Assembly (NCBI RefSeq): GCF_000621505.1
Contig: NZ_KK211294.1
Coordinates: 130,100 to 194,099, forward strand
Length of the DNA stretch: 64,000 nucleotides
Direction of reading: 5' to 3'
Source: Ruminiclostridium cellobioparum DSM 1351 = ATCC 15832
GTDB lineage: Bacteria; Bacillota; Clostridia; Acetivibrionales; DSM-1351
The notes under the pieces were generated by a model. That model searched no databases, was not told where the DNA came from, and saw only the letters and a program-made list of their open reading frames with translations. Below, piece after piece: positions 28,201 to 36,292 of this stretch. A program made the translations under genes and the position numbers. The first letter of the stretch is position 1. Each line of letters begins with the position of its first letter.

Positions 28201-28883
28201 CTACAAAATACAATCCGGCCAGGACCTGGACTCCTGAAAATGCCGTGGGCATTGGCGGTGCGTACATGGGCATTTACGGTATGGAGGGGCCAGGAGGATA
28301 CCAGCTGGTGGGAAGAACCATTCAGACATGGAATCCGGTACGGTCAACCAAAAACTTTGAAAAGGGAAAACCATGGCTGCTGAACTTCTTTGACCAGATA
28401 CGCTTCTATCCGGTAACCTCCGAAGAACTGCTGAAAATCAGAGAAGATTTCCTGAGAGGGCGTTATGAAGTTCAGGTTGAAGAAACGGAATTCGATTATG
28501 GAGAGTATTTGAAATATCTCAAATCAATTGAAACCGGGACAAGGGTATTCAAAAAACAGCAGATATCAGCCTTTAATGCAGAAAAGACCATGTGGAAGGA
28601 AAATGGTCTTGACGAATTTGTTTCCCCACATGGAGAGACGGAAGCAAAAGTAATAGATATTCCTGAAGGTGCAACGGCGGTAAATTCAAATATGCCGGCC
28701 AGCGTGTGGAAGATATTGGTCAAACCCGGTGATAAGGTAGAAAAGGGAGATGTGCTTATTGTTGAAGAGAGCATGAAAATGGAATTTGAACAGGTTACAC
28801 CCTGCGATGGAGTTGTCTTGAATATTTATGTTAAAGAGACTGAGGAAGTAGTCGGCGGGCAATTACTGGTGACTATTGGATAG
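25290..28883 (+). CDS. biotin-dependent urea/guanidine carboxylase
   Basis: A 1197-residue multidomain enzyme. Residues 1-450 are biotin carboxylase (ATP-grasp GGGGIGMR, EVNTRLQVEHGVTEE). About 455-770 is the KipA/AHS2 half and 800-1010 the KipI/AHS1 half of the carboxyltransferase; about 1130-1197 is the biotinyl domain with Lys1163 in EESMKMEF. The layout is that of urea carboxylase. With two UAAP pairs and a NitT/TauT-type importer, guanidine is the more likely substrate, giving carboxyguanidine. Substrate choice rests on a carboxyltransferase residue that I could not align here. It is separate from the allophanate hydrolase, not fused as in yeast. Confidence 0.92.
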   Translation: MFRKVLIANRGAIAVRIEKTLKRMNIKSVAVYSKADQDSLHADRADEAINIGDGPVKENYLNADLLIKIAKETKAEAIHPGYGFLSENSDFARKCAENGIVFIGPTPEQMEIFGLKHSAREIALKAGVPMLEGTGLLKDVEEAAAVGKELGYPVILKSTAGGGGIGMRVCDDEKALRAAYDSCRYLAENNFKNDGLFLEKYLKKARHIEVQIFGNEYGEVVALAERDCSVQRRNQKVIEECPAPGISEETRKLMMEAARNLALEVGYRSAGTVEFLYDTESSKFYFLEVNTRLQVEHGVTEEVLGIDLVEWMIKEAAGKLKNLASLFGKPSGHSIQARIYAEDALRNFAPSGGKIDKVFFSELSRVETWIQDNTVVSPFYDPLLAKIIVGADNRKDAIEKLNSVINETGIYGVTTGLDYIKEVINTETYSSGDLYTHMLDQFTYREQKLEVLEGGIQTTVQDYPARLGYWDIGVPPSGPMDNFAFRIGNRILCNKADASGIEFTLKGGKYKFRDFAVICLTGANMNPRLDGNPISMYEPVKVEAGQILELGEAVNGMRSYLLVKGGFNVPRIMGSAATFTLGGFGGHSGRTLRTGDLIHINKAGNDKCHSFDKKTLPQYGEVWEIGVIPGPHCTGEFLKLEYLEQLTSAEWKVHFNSDRTGVRLLGPTPLWKREDGGEAGLHPSNIHDTAYAVGTIDLTGDMPIILGPDGPSLGGFVCPCTIPSAELWKTGQLRPGNTVRFRLISLETAESLRNSQEIFLEGITAGKRSSLPVLKHESGLDNTYPVLVNLRDNRQDALVIRCAGDEYMLVEYGEMEIELRLRIRVHALMELIKADSGIPLIDVTPGIRSLQIHIDSRKMSIRKLAEKVVELDSRIKNPDSFKVKSRIIRMPLSWNDASAQLAVERYYQNVRPNAPWCPSNIEFIRRINGLESTEKVREILYSATYIVMGLGDVYLGAPVCIPLDPRQRLVTTKYNPARTWTPENAVGIGGAYMGIYGMEGPGGYQLVGRTIQTWNPVRSTKNFEKGKPWLLNFFDQIRFYPVTSEELLKIREDFLRGRYEVQVEETEFDYGEYLKYLKSIETGTRVFKKQQISAFNAEKTMWKENGLDEFVSPHGETEAKVIDIPEGATAVNSNMPASVWKILVKPGDKVEKGDVLIVEESMKMEFEQVTPCDGVVLNIYVKETEEVVGGQLLVTIG

Positions 28884-28893
28884 GAGGAATTGT

Positions 28894-30639
28894 ATGCAAA
28901 AAAAAGATATAAGCAAAAAACTTACAATTTCTTATTTAAAAGATGGCTATAAGAGAGGTGTTTTCAGCCCTGTGGATGTCTGCAGTGAGATTATTAAAAG
29001 AGTGGAAAACACGGTAGAAATGAATATTTGGATTAAAAAGCCTTCTATGGATGAAATAAAGCCATATTTAAATAAGCTGAAGAAAATGGATAAAAATCTT
29101 GCACCACTGTGGGGAATACCCTTTGCCATTAAAGATAATATCGATCTTGAGGGAATTCCTACCACGGCTGGCTGTGAGGAGTATAAATATACGCCGGGGG
29201 AGAGTTCGGACGTAGTGAGGCTGCTGCTTGAGGCGGGCGCTATACCTCTGGGAAAAACAAATCTGGATCAGTTCGCAACAGGGCTTGTGGGGACCAGAAG
29301 CCTGTTCGGTGAGACCCACAATTCCCTGAAGGGTGAGCTTATAAGCGGAGGTTCAAGTTCAGGCTCTGCAGTAAGCGTTGCAATGGGACAGGCGGCTTTT
29401 TCACTTGGAACCGACACTGCAGGCTCGGGCAGAGTGCCTGCCGCTCTCAATAATCTTGTGGGGCTGAAATCCAGTATGGGCGCATGGTCTACCAGGGGAG
29501 TGGTACCTGCCTGTGCTTCATTGGATTGTGTTACTGTATTTACACACAATCTTGAAGATGCCATAGCTGTGGACAGAGTAGTGCGGGTGTTTGACAGCGA
29601 AAACCCATGGTCAAGGCCTTCAAAACCCATATACAAAACTATTCCCGAAAAAATTTGTATACCTGCCGGAGACCTTGAGTTTTTCGGTCCATATGAAAAA
29701 GGCTACAGAAAAAAGTGGAAGACCGTAATTGATAAAATCAAACTGCTTAACATTCCTGTTGAATTCATTGATTACTCACTTTTTTCCGAAGCTGCCTCAA
29801 TCCTGTATGATGGCCCATGGATAGCCGAAAGATGGGCATCCTTAGGAAGCTTCATTGAAAAGAACAAGGGTGAGGGTATGGTCAAGGTGACAGAAGCCAT
29901 ACTAAAGAGCGGAGCTAAAAATGACCTCAGGGCTGATTCGGTATTTAAGGCAATGCACAGGTTAGGCCAAATTAAGGTTATGGTAAAAAAATTACTGCAT
30001 AATGCAGTGCTTGTTCTTCCCACAGTTGGAGGAACCTATACAAGGGAGCAGGTTAATAGGGATCCCATAAAAACAAACAGCAACCTGGGACTATATACAA
30101 ATCATTGTAATCTTTTGGGTTTAACTGCTCTGGATTTTCAGGCAGGATGGGTTGAAGAAGGTGTTCCCTTTGGTGTGACAAGCTTTGCTCTTGATAATTG
30201 TGAGGGCTTTAATTTTGGTATTGCCAGCCTGTATCAGTTGAACGATTCCGAGGAGGAAATCACCAATATAGCTGTTTGTGGTCTACACATGAGAGGTTTC
30301 CAGCTTGAGCCCCAATTAACCACCCTAAATGCACATTTTGTAAAAGAAGCAAAAACCGCACCGGTATACAAATTGCTCAAGCTGCCGACAACTCCTTCAA
30401 AACCGGGCCTTGTAAAAGTTCCATCCAATGGCGGAAGCATTGATGTGGAATTATGGAGTATACCTACCAAAAATCTTGGTTACTTTCTGAACTGCATAAA
30501 AGCACCGTTGGGTCTGGGACTGGTACAACTGGAAGATGGGCAGGAGGTTATAGGCTTTATTTGTGAAGGCTATATGGAAAAATTAAGTGAGGACATAACA
30601 AAATACGCAGGCTGGAGAAATGCGGCAGCAATAAATTAA
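28894..30639 (+). CDS. allophanate hydrolase
   Basis: A 581-residue amidase-signature enzyme that splits allophanate into two ammonia and two CO2. The triad is Lys80 in FAIKDNID, cis-Ser154 in GGSSSGSA and nucleophile Ser178 in DTAGSGRVPA. Residues about 460-581 form the extra C-terminal domain of AtzF-type allophanate hydrolases. The start at 28894 follows TAGGAGG and lies 10 bp after the carboxylase. It completes the route guanidine to carboxyguanidine to allophanate to ammonia and CO2. Confidence 0.93.
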   Translation: MQKKDISKKLTISYLKDGYKRGVFSPVDVCSEIIKRVENTVEMNIWIKKPSMDEIKPYLNKLKKMDKNLAPLWGIPFAIKDNIDLEGIPTTAGCEEYKYTPGESSDVVRLLLEAGAIPLGKTNLDQFATGLVGTRSLFGETHNSLKGELISGGSSSGSAVSVAMGQAAFSLGTDTAGSGRVPAALNNLVGLKSSMGAWSTRGVVPACASLDCVTVFTHNLEDAIAVDRVVRVFDSENPWSRPSKPIYKTIPEKICIPAGDLEFFGPYEKGYRKKWKTVIDKIKLLNIPVEFIDYSLFSEAASILYDGPWIAERWASLGSFIEKNKGEGMVKVTEAILKSGAKNDLRADSVFKAMHRLGQIKVMVKKLLHNAVLVLPTVGGTYTREQVNRDPIKTNSNLGLYTNHCNLLGLTALDFQAGWVEEGVPFGVTSFALDNCEGFNFGIASLYQLNDSEEEITNIAVCGLHMRGFQLEPQLTTLNAHFVKEAKTAPVYKLLKLPTTPSKPGLVKVPSNGGSIDVELWSIPTKNLGYFLNCIKAPLGLGLVQLEDGQEVIGFICEGYMEKLSEDITKYAGWRNAAAIN

Positions 30640-30652
30640 TGGAGGTGGCAAT

Positions 30653-31372
30653 ATGAAACAGATTTGGAATAAGAAGCTGCTGCCCGGGGAAAAATGGTCG
30701 GGCAATATAGGAAGAGGAAAGTATATTCACTTTAAAGCACTTGGGCCTGATGCCAATGTTTCAATGCTTTTGTATAATATGAGGGATACCTCGGAACGTT
30801 ATAATATGCCCGATACACTGAAGGCACAATATACGGCTCATCTCAAAAAGGGAAATATTCTGATGAGCGATAACGGAAGAGTCCTGGCCAGCATAGTTGA
30901 AGACAGCCTTGGCTGGCATGATACCCTGTGCGGTTATACCTCCCGTAGACTCACCGATGAAAGATACGGATCGACAAATTACCAGAACTGCAGAAACGAA
31001 TGGCTGAAAAGCGGTGAAGAAAACTTTTTGGTTGAGCTGGTTAGAAACGGAATGGGAGCCCGGGATCTTGTACCTTGTGTCAATGTCTTTTCAAAGGTCT
31101 ATTGTGAGTACGATGGCAGCATGCATTATGAAACAGGTCATTGCAAGGAAGGTTCAACCTTTACTCTCAGGACGGAAATGGATATAATTATTATCCTGTC
31201 AAATACACCAAATCCGCTTGATAAGAGAAAAACCTACCCATCCGTATCTGTTATGCTGGAGGTTTATGATGCACCGGCCGCTGATCTGCAGGATGAGTGT
31301 GTCAATTTCAGGCCGGAAAACTACCGTGCTTTTCAGAATACCTGGGATTATTATAATCTGATGGGTTTATGA
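30653..31372 (+). CDS. DUF1989 protein, urea amidolyase-associated protein 1 (second copy)
   Basis: A 239-residue UAAP1 protein, paralogous to the one at 18386. It shares YNMPDTLKAQ, SIVEDSLGWHD, SNTPNPLD and the C-terminal CVNFRPEN...AFQNTWDYY. This copy is inside the main operon, 13 bp after allophanate hydrolase, the common arrangement for the carboxyguanidine deiminase subunit. A good GGAGG site precedes the ATG. Confidence 0.9.
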   Translation: MKQIWNKKLLPGEKWSGNIGRGKYIHFKALGPDANVSMLLYNMRDTSERYNMPDTLKAQYTAHLKKGNILMSDNGRVLASIVEDSLGWHDTLCGYTSRRLTDERYGSTNYQNCRNEWLKSGEENFLVELVRNGMGARDLVPCVNVFSKVYCEYDGSMHYETGHCKEGSTFTLRTEMDIIIILSNTPNPLDKRKTYPSVSVMLEVYDAPAADLQDECVNFRPENYRAFQNTWDYYNLMGL

Positions 31373-31399
31373 ACATGGTACAAAAAGGAGGAGGGAAAA

Positions 31400-32047
31400 A
31401 TGAACGGATTTGTAAGAAAAGAAAGCATATTGAAACTTGTAGATGCCATATATGATTATACATTACCGGCCGGAGAGGGCTGGATGCATGAACTGAAGCC
31501 CGGACAAATCTTCCGCATAATTGATCTGGAGGGAAATCAGGCAGTTGACACCACCTTTTATGACATGACGAATCCTGAAGATCACTACGGAGCAATTGCA
31601 ACAATCACCGCCCAGGAGAACATTTATCTGACAACCGGAAGCATATTGAGAGCAGAATCCGGAAAACCTCTGTTTGAGATTGTTGCGGACCTTACCGGCA
31701 GACATGATACCATAGGAGGTGCCTGTTCATCCCAAAGCAATACTGTCAGATATGCAAGAGAAAAAATTTATATGCACAACTGCAGGGACAGCTTCATGCT
31801 GCAGCTGGCTAAAAAACCTGCAGGACTTGCTAAAAGAGATCTGGCACCCAACATAAACTTTTTTATGAATGTTCCTGTTACAAAAGATGGAGGTTTTAAA
31901 TTTGACGACGGAATATCAGCACCGGGCAATTATGTGGAGGTGAAAGCCCTGGAACATACCATGGTACTTATTAGCAATTGTCCTCAGCTGAATAATCCCT
32001 GTAATGCATATAATCCTACTCCGGTAAGATTATTAATCTGGGATTAA
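31400..32047 (+). CDS. DUF1989 protein, urea amidolyase-associated protein 2 (second copy)
   Basis: A 215-residue UAAP2 protein, paralogous to the one at 19124, with AGEGWMHELKPGQIFRIIDLEG, GRHDTIGGACSSQSNTVRYA, NCRDSF and SNCPQLNNPCNAY. The centre has fewer cysteines than the first copy (one T-C-T-C pair is replaced by TGR), so the two may differ in metal binding or substrate. It is the last gene of the operon and is followed by a strong terminator. Confidence 0.9.
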   Translation: MNGFVRKESILKLVDAIYDYTLPAGEGWMHELKPGQIFRIIDLEGNQAVDTTFYDMTNPEDHYGAIATITAQENIYLTTGSILRAESGKPLFEIVADLTGRHDTIGGACSSQSNTVRYAREKIYMHNCRDSFMLQLAKKPAGLAKRDLAPNINFFMNVPVTKDGGFKFDDGISAPGNYVEVKALEHTMVLISNCPQLNNPCNAYNPTPVRLLIWD

Positions 32048-32136
32048 TTAATTCTATGTGTTATGTGATATATGATCAATAAAACAGCTTTTCAACTCTT
32101 TGGCTGTAAGAAACCCGGAGGAAGCAGCGGGCCACA

Positions 32137-32174
32137 AAAAACGCAGCGGCATTCAGTATGCCGCTGCGTTTTTT
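32137..32174 (+). terminator. terminator of the guanidine operon
   Basis: A 12-bp GC-rich perfect stem ACGCAGCGGCAT / ATGCCGCTGCGT with a 5-base loop, A-run before and T-run after. The A-run makes it potentially active in both directions. Confidence 0.95.
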
Positions 32175-32411
32175 GTTATATAGCAATATAAAATAACTGA
32201 ATTTTTTGTAGAATAAAAGATTTCCATTTTAATAATTATGTAATATAATATTAAAAGATTGTATTAATTTGGCATAGCTGCGTTCCTTCATTCTAACTAG
32301 CAATAGATCTGGACTATACGGCGAATGATAATTGGAGTATGGAGTAATTTGCTTTAAGGAAGTGAGTTTAACTTATTTATCTTGATGTGATTTTCTTAAT
32401 TAATGTTACAG

Positions 32412-32439
32412 TTGAAAAAATAAGTTAGAAAAATATTCT
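32412..32439 (+). promoter_or_regulatory. candidate promoter of the SSB-like gene
   Basis: TTGAAA (32412-32417) and TATTCT (32434-32439) are spaced 16 bp apart, about 80 bp before the gene. The rest of the gap 32175-32521 is AT-rich and shows no gene, repeat array or known riboswitch that I could identify. Confidence 0.4.
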
Positions 32440-32521
32440 AAATCACGAACTAATAGAATACATATTACATTAGATAAATCAAAAGAGAGACACAACAGCA
32501 AAAGAGAGGAGTGGAGGGAAA

Positions 32522-33229
32522 ATGGTCGGGAATGTAATAGAAAACAACGTAGTGACCATTTCAGGAAAAGTTGTATCAGAGGTTGAATATAGCCACGAGG
32601 TATATGGTGAGGGCTTTTATTCTTTTTATTTAGAGGTACCCAGGCTAAGCGACAGCAGTGATAAAATATCTGTTACATTTTCAGAACGTCTTGTGCCAAA
32701 GAACAAACTGCAAATTGGTGTTTCATTGGAAATAGAAGGTCAGTTCAGATCCTATAACAGTTACAAAAGTGATTCAAATAAGCTCGTTCTGACGGTATTT
32801 GCCAGAGAAGTGATTTTTACAGATGAGGAAAAACGGATCAAAAATCCAAACCAGATATATTTAAACGGATATATATGCAAAAATCCCATATACAGGATGA
32901 CTCCGTTTGGAAGAGAAATTACCGATATCCTGGTAGCTGTAAACAGGCCCTACAACAAGTCGGATTATATCCCATGCATAGCCTGGGGGAGAAATGCAAG
33001 ATATTCCCAGAATCTCGCCATCGGGGACAATATCAAGATTTGGGGAAGAATTCAGAGCAGAGAATACCAAAAGAAACTTGAAAACGGTGAAACTGTTTCC
33101 AAGACTGCCTATGAAGTATCCGTTTCAAAAATGGAAATATCCGAAGAGGCTCATAGTGAAGAGATCCATAATGAAGAGGTTCACGATAAGGAAGAAGTGA
33201 AAGACATCCAGGAAGAAAATGAGCAGTAG
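32522..33229 (+). CDS. tandem OB-fold single-stranded-DNA-binding-like protein
   Basis: A 235-residue protein that appears to hold two OB folds: about residues 8-105 (VTISGKVVSEVEYSH... and FAREVIF) and 108-200 (IYLNGYICKNPIYRMTPFGREITDI, then IPCIAWGRNA, typical SSB strands). The last 35 residues are a charged tail in which EE-X-H-X is repeated three times, encoded by 15-bp tandem repeats. It probably binds single-stranded DNA, like SSB or PriB. It is not the standard SSB: that has one OB fold and ends in a DDDIPF-like tip, absent here. The neighbour genes do not reveal its role; it is monocistronic. Confidence 0.75.
   Translation: MVGNVIENNVVTISGKVVSEVEYSHEVYGEGFYSFYLEVPRLSDSSDKISVTFSERLVPKNKLQIGVSLEIEGQFRSYNSYKSDSNKLVLTVFAREVIFTDEEKRIKNPNQIYLNGYICKNPIYRMTPFGREITDILVAVNRPYNKSDYIPCIAWGRNARYSQNLAIGDNIKIWGRIQSREYQKKLENGETVSKTAYEVSVSKMEISEEAHSEEIHNEEVHDKEEVKDIQEENEQ
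33143..33187 (+). repeat. 15-bp tandem repeat coding for the SSB-like tail
   Basis: Three 15-bp units each start with GAAGAG and encode Glu-Glu-X-His-X. They are degenerate at the third and later codons, which suggests selection on the protein repeat. Confidence 0.75.
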
Positions 33230-33261
33230 GATTATAAAAATTGAAGAATTGTACATAAAAT

Positions 33262-33293
33262 AACACCTCAGTTGGAACAGCAACTGAGGTGTT
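33262..33293. terminator. bidirectional terminator between convergent genes
   Basis: A 13-bp perfect stem AACACCTCAGTTG / CAACTGAGGTGTT with a 6-base loop lies between the SSB-like gene and the convergent NADH dehydrogenase gene. The T-run is short on both strands. Confidence 0.8.
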
Positions 33294-33295
33294 TG

Positions 33296-35050
33296 TTATG
33301 AACTCCGTCTGACAAGATATCTCCAGCCTTTCATCAGAAAGGGCATCAGGTGGGCATCCAGTCCGAAAGCTCTTCCGGCTCCTGCCAGCATGGCTATCTC
33401 AGCAGGTATCAGCCACCAACTGGTTTCATACAAGCCGGTGGAGAGCAGAAAGTTCACATTTAGGGCCAATGCCGCCAGCGCTGCCAGGAAAGTGAAGGTT
33501 CCTGAGAAAAAAGCAAGTCCCAGAGCTATTTCAGCCAATACGATCATTACTTGAAAAAGCAGCGCATTGGGGATTACCAGGCTGTTTGCTATCCAGGCAT
33601 ACCAGCCGGGAGTATGGGAGGAAATTATACTGAACACCTTTTCTCCCGTCTCGGTCACCGAAGCACTGGAGGCTGCGTCAACAGGCAGACCGGCCAGCAT
33701 GGGCTTTGCCAGCCAGCCCTCATTTATCTTATTGTAGCCTTCCATGAACCAGGTATACCCCAGAAACAGCCGCAGGGGCACCAGCCAGAAGGCAAGTGTC
33801 CTGAAGGTGTAGTGATATTCCAGGAAATTGAGCCTGTGCCTTTTGTGCAGCAGTTCATGGCTGAGATATTTGAATACCAGCTCAAAGCCTCCGATTCCAA
33901 ATAAATAATGAATGTTAACCATATATTTCATGACTATTGAAAGCCATATGGGGAATATTTTACCCATTATCTCGCTGACGGCAAAATTGCTTCCTATTGA
34001 CACCATTACCCCGTGGAGCTTTGGCTCCAGCCTGGTTTTATCTTTGTCTCTGATGTCTGCCAGAATATTTTTTCCGGCATTTTTTCCGGTCTGCACTGCC
34101 GATTCTACAAGAGGGGGAAGTACTTTATCCTCATAGGTAAATGCGCTGACATCGCCTATGGCATAAACATTCTGCAGGGTGGTTCTTGTGTATTCATCGA
34201 CTACCAGCCTGGAGGTGCGGTTCTTTTCAAGGTCAATGCTGTCGGTCAGCGAAGAGGCTTTGATCCCGGCTGTCCAGATAAGAGTGCGTGTATTGATAAC
34301 CCTTCCGTCCTTGAGTTCCACCCTGTCAGGCTCCAGCTTTGTTATGGCACTCTCCAGCAAAACGTTGACCTTCAGTTTGTCTGTAAGGTATCTCATGGAG
34401 GCGTCTATATTTTTATCCTTAAGTATATTCAGTATTTTAGGCAATGCTTCAATTAAATACAACTGAACCTCATTGCGGTCAATGTGGAACTGGGTGCAGA
34501 GCTTTCTAACCCACATGCCCAGCTCTCCGATCATTTCCACCCCTGTAAAGCCTCCGCCGCCCACAACGAAAGTCAGGAGGGCACTTCTCCTGTCTTTGTC
34601 CTCCTCCTGGGCGGCTCTTATAAAACAGTCATATATCTGTTCCCTCACTGCGATAGCATCCTTATAGGACCAGAGGGGGAAACAGTTTTCCTTCATTCCC
34701 GGAATGCCGTAATAGTTTGGTTCACTGCCAAAGGCCAGCACCAGATAGTCATATTTATATTGCCTGTCTTCAGAGCTTACAGTGTTGTTTTTGAAATCAA
34801 AACCAACTATTTCATCCTTTATTATGTGAACATCGGTATAGTGAAAGATGTCCCTTAAGGGGACTGTGACGCCGTCTTCGGCAATCCTGTTTCCCGCCAC
34901 CTCGTGAAGCTCGGTCAACAGGGTATGGTATGAGTTTTTATCTATTATGGTTATTCTGATATCATCATCTTTCTTTTTTTTCTTTTGCAGGTACAGCGCG
35001 GTTTCAATGCCTGCATAGCCCGCACCGGCAATAATGATATTTCTCGACAT
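33296..35050 (-). CDS. ndh2: type II NADH dehydrogenase fused to DoxX-like membrane domain
   Basis: A 584-residue protein. Residues 1-410 are an NDH-2 flavoprotein: FAD motif IIIAGAGYAGIE, NADH motif FVVGGGGFTGVE, and the second FAD motif YAIGDVSAF. About residues 435-575 form four or so hydrophobic segments like DoxX. NDH-2 passes electrons from NADH to quinone on the inner membrane face. A membrane-extended NDH-2 is also the electron entry point of flavin-based extracellular electron transfer in Listeria, and the two genes divergent from it are relatives of eetA and eetB. The ribosome site AAAGG is weakly spaced from the chosen ATG. Confidence 0.88.
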   Translation of the reverse strand: MSRNIIIAGAGYAGIETALYLQKKKKKDDDIRITIIDKNSYHTLLTELHEVAGNRIAEDGVTVPLRDIFHYTDVHIIKDEIVGFDFKNNTVSSEDRQYKYDYLVLAFGSEPNYYGIPGMKENCFPLWSYKDAIAVREQIYDCFIRAAQEEDKDRRSALLTFVVGGGGFTGVEMIGELGMWVRKLCTQFHIDRNEVQLYLIEALPKILNILKDKNIDASMRYLTDKLKVNVLLESAITKLEPDRVELKDGRVINTRTLIWTAGIKASSLTDSIDLEKNRTSRLVVDEYTRTTLQNVYAIGDVSAFTYEDKVLPPLVESAVQTGKNAGKNILADIRDKDKTRLEPKLHGVMVSIGSNFAVSEIMGKIFPIWLSIVMKYMVNIHYLFGIGGFELVFKYLSHELLHKRHRLNFLEYHYTFRTLAFWLVPLRLFLGYTWFMEGYNKINEGWLAKPMLAGLPVDAASSASVTETGEKVFSIISSHTPGWYAWIANSLVIPNALLFQVMIVLAEIALGLAFFSGTFTFLAALAALALNVNFLLSTGLYETSWWLIPAEIAMLAGAGRAFGLDAHLMPFLMKGWRYLVRRSS

Positions 35051-35256
35051 AAGAGTATCAGCAGCCTTTCTGGAGTGATTTTATTTCAAACTGTCTTTTC
35101 CGGTAAAGTTATAAAAATAGCAATTCAAGGGAAAAATTACTCAATGTAATGAACTTATATATAGGATGTATTAATTAGTGGAATTGTATTCAAACAAAAT
35201 CACAGGTATATGGATTGAACAGGATTATTTCAAAAAAGAAAGCGGTGGATATACCT

Positions 35257-35670
35257 ATGTTGAAAAAGGGAGATGTTATATTAGTTCTGTTGATTGTATT
35301 TGGAATATGCCTGTCGGTCATAATCAGCGGCGGGAACAATTCCGACAGCCTGGCAAGCTGGAATAATGCAGGCAATCCCGGTAAGGAGGAGGTTTATGCA
35401 ATTATAAAGCAGGATGATGAAGTCATAAAAAGCATAAACCTGACAAAGCTGAAAAAAAGAGAAGTAATAAAAGTTTCAGGGCAGTATGATGAATTTATCG
35501 TTGCAGATCAGAAAAAAATCTGTTTCATGTCGGCCGACTGTCCCGACAGGCTTTGCGTAAAAACGGGATGGATAGACAAGCCTGGACAAATAGCCGTTTG
35601 TCTTCCGAACAGAACTCTGATAAAAATAGTTGGAAATAATGATAAGTCTTTGGACGGTGCAGCAAGATGA
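35257..35670 (+). CDS. eetA: NusG domain II protein, EetA-like membrane-anchored protein
   Basis: A 137-residue protein with one N-terminal membrane helix (about 6-26) and an outside-facing NusG-II domain (DUF1312) showing the conserved SADCPDRLCVKTGWIDKPGQ stretch. It is not a transcription factor despite the domain name. In Listeria the homologous EetA is encoded with Ndh2 and EetB in the flavin-based electron-transfer locus; its exact role is unknown. I chose the ATG at 35257 (GGTGG upstream) over an in-frame TTG at 35215. It overlaps eetB by 4 bp. Confidence 0.8.
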   Translation: MLKKGDVILVLLIVFGICLSVIISGGNNSDSLASWNNAGNPGKEEVYAIIKQDDEVIKSINLTKLKKREVIKVSGQYDEFIVADQKKICFMSADCPDRLCVKTGWIDKPGQIAVCLPNRTLIKIVGNNDKSLDGAAR

Positions 35671-36203
35671 AAATGTATCTAAAAGGAAACATCGATATAA
35701 AGAAATTAATTTATTTATCCTTGTTGGCGGCCCAGGCTGTTCTGTTGTCGGTTATAGAGACACAGCTGCCTGTTCCTGCCGGAGTTCCGGGGATCAAGCC
35801 CGGCCTTGCCGGTATTGTTACAATTGTCAGTCTGGTATTCTTCAGCTTTTCAGATGCTGTATTGATTATTCTTATTAGAAGTGTCATATCCTCATTATTT
35901 ATGGGAGGCCCCGTAATGTTTATGTTCAGTATTTGCGGAGGGATACTCAGTGCGGCGGTTATGTGGATCATGTTAAAGTATGTCCGTAAATTCTTCAGCT
36001 TTACGGGAATCAGCATTGCGGGAGCAGTTGCCCATAATACCGGACAGATAGCAGTTGCATGCTTTATAATGAGTGATCTGTCCGTTGCCGCATACCTGCC
36101 TGTGCTTCTGGTTTCAGGAATTCTGACGGGAGGTTTTATGGGCATTTGCGGTACTTTTATGATCAAAGCACTAAAAAAACTTAACCTGATCGAATATATA
36201 TAA
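35667..36203 (+). CDS. eetB: Gx transporter family membrane protein, EetB-like
   Basis: A 178-residue membrane protein with five or six hydrophobic helices, matching the family once called heptaprenyl diphosphate synthase component I. Typical parts are VPGIKPGLAGIVTIVSLV, RSVISSLFMGGPVMFMFSICGG and GISIAGAVAHNTGQIAVA. It is the EetB member of the extracellular electron-transfer set and starts within the eetA stop (ATGA). No polyprenyl synthase or flavin transferase gene follows. Confidence 0.82.
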   Translation: MKMYLKGNIDIKKLIYLSLLAAQAVLLSVIETQLPVPAGVPGIKPGLAGIVTIVSLVFFSFSDAVLIILIRSVISSLFMGGPVMFMFSICGGILSAAVMWIMLKYVRKFFSFTGISIAGAVAHNTGQIAVACFIMSDLSVAAYLPVLLVSGILTGGFMGICGTFMIKALKKLNLIEYI

Positions 36204-36292
36204 AGGATTTACACTGAGGCTTGTTTAATTTAATATATAAAATGATATAATAAATCACGATTTGACTTGAAAATATTTTCGGAGTGAAAAAA

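Noticed and set aside
35257..35670. NusG transcription factor
   Set aside because: Only the NusG-II domain is present, with a membrane anchor; the NGN and KOW domains of real NusG are missing.
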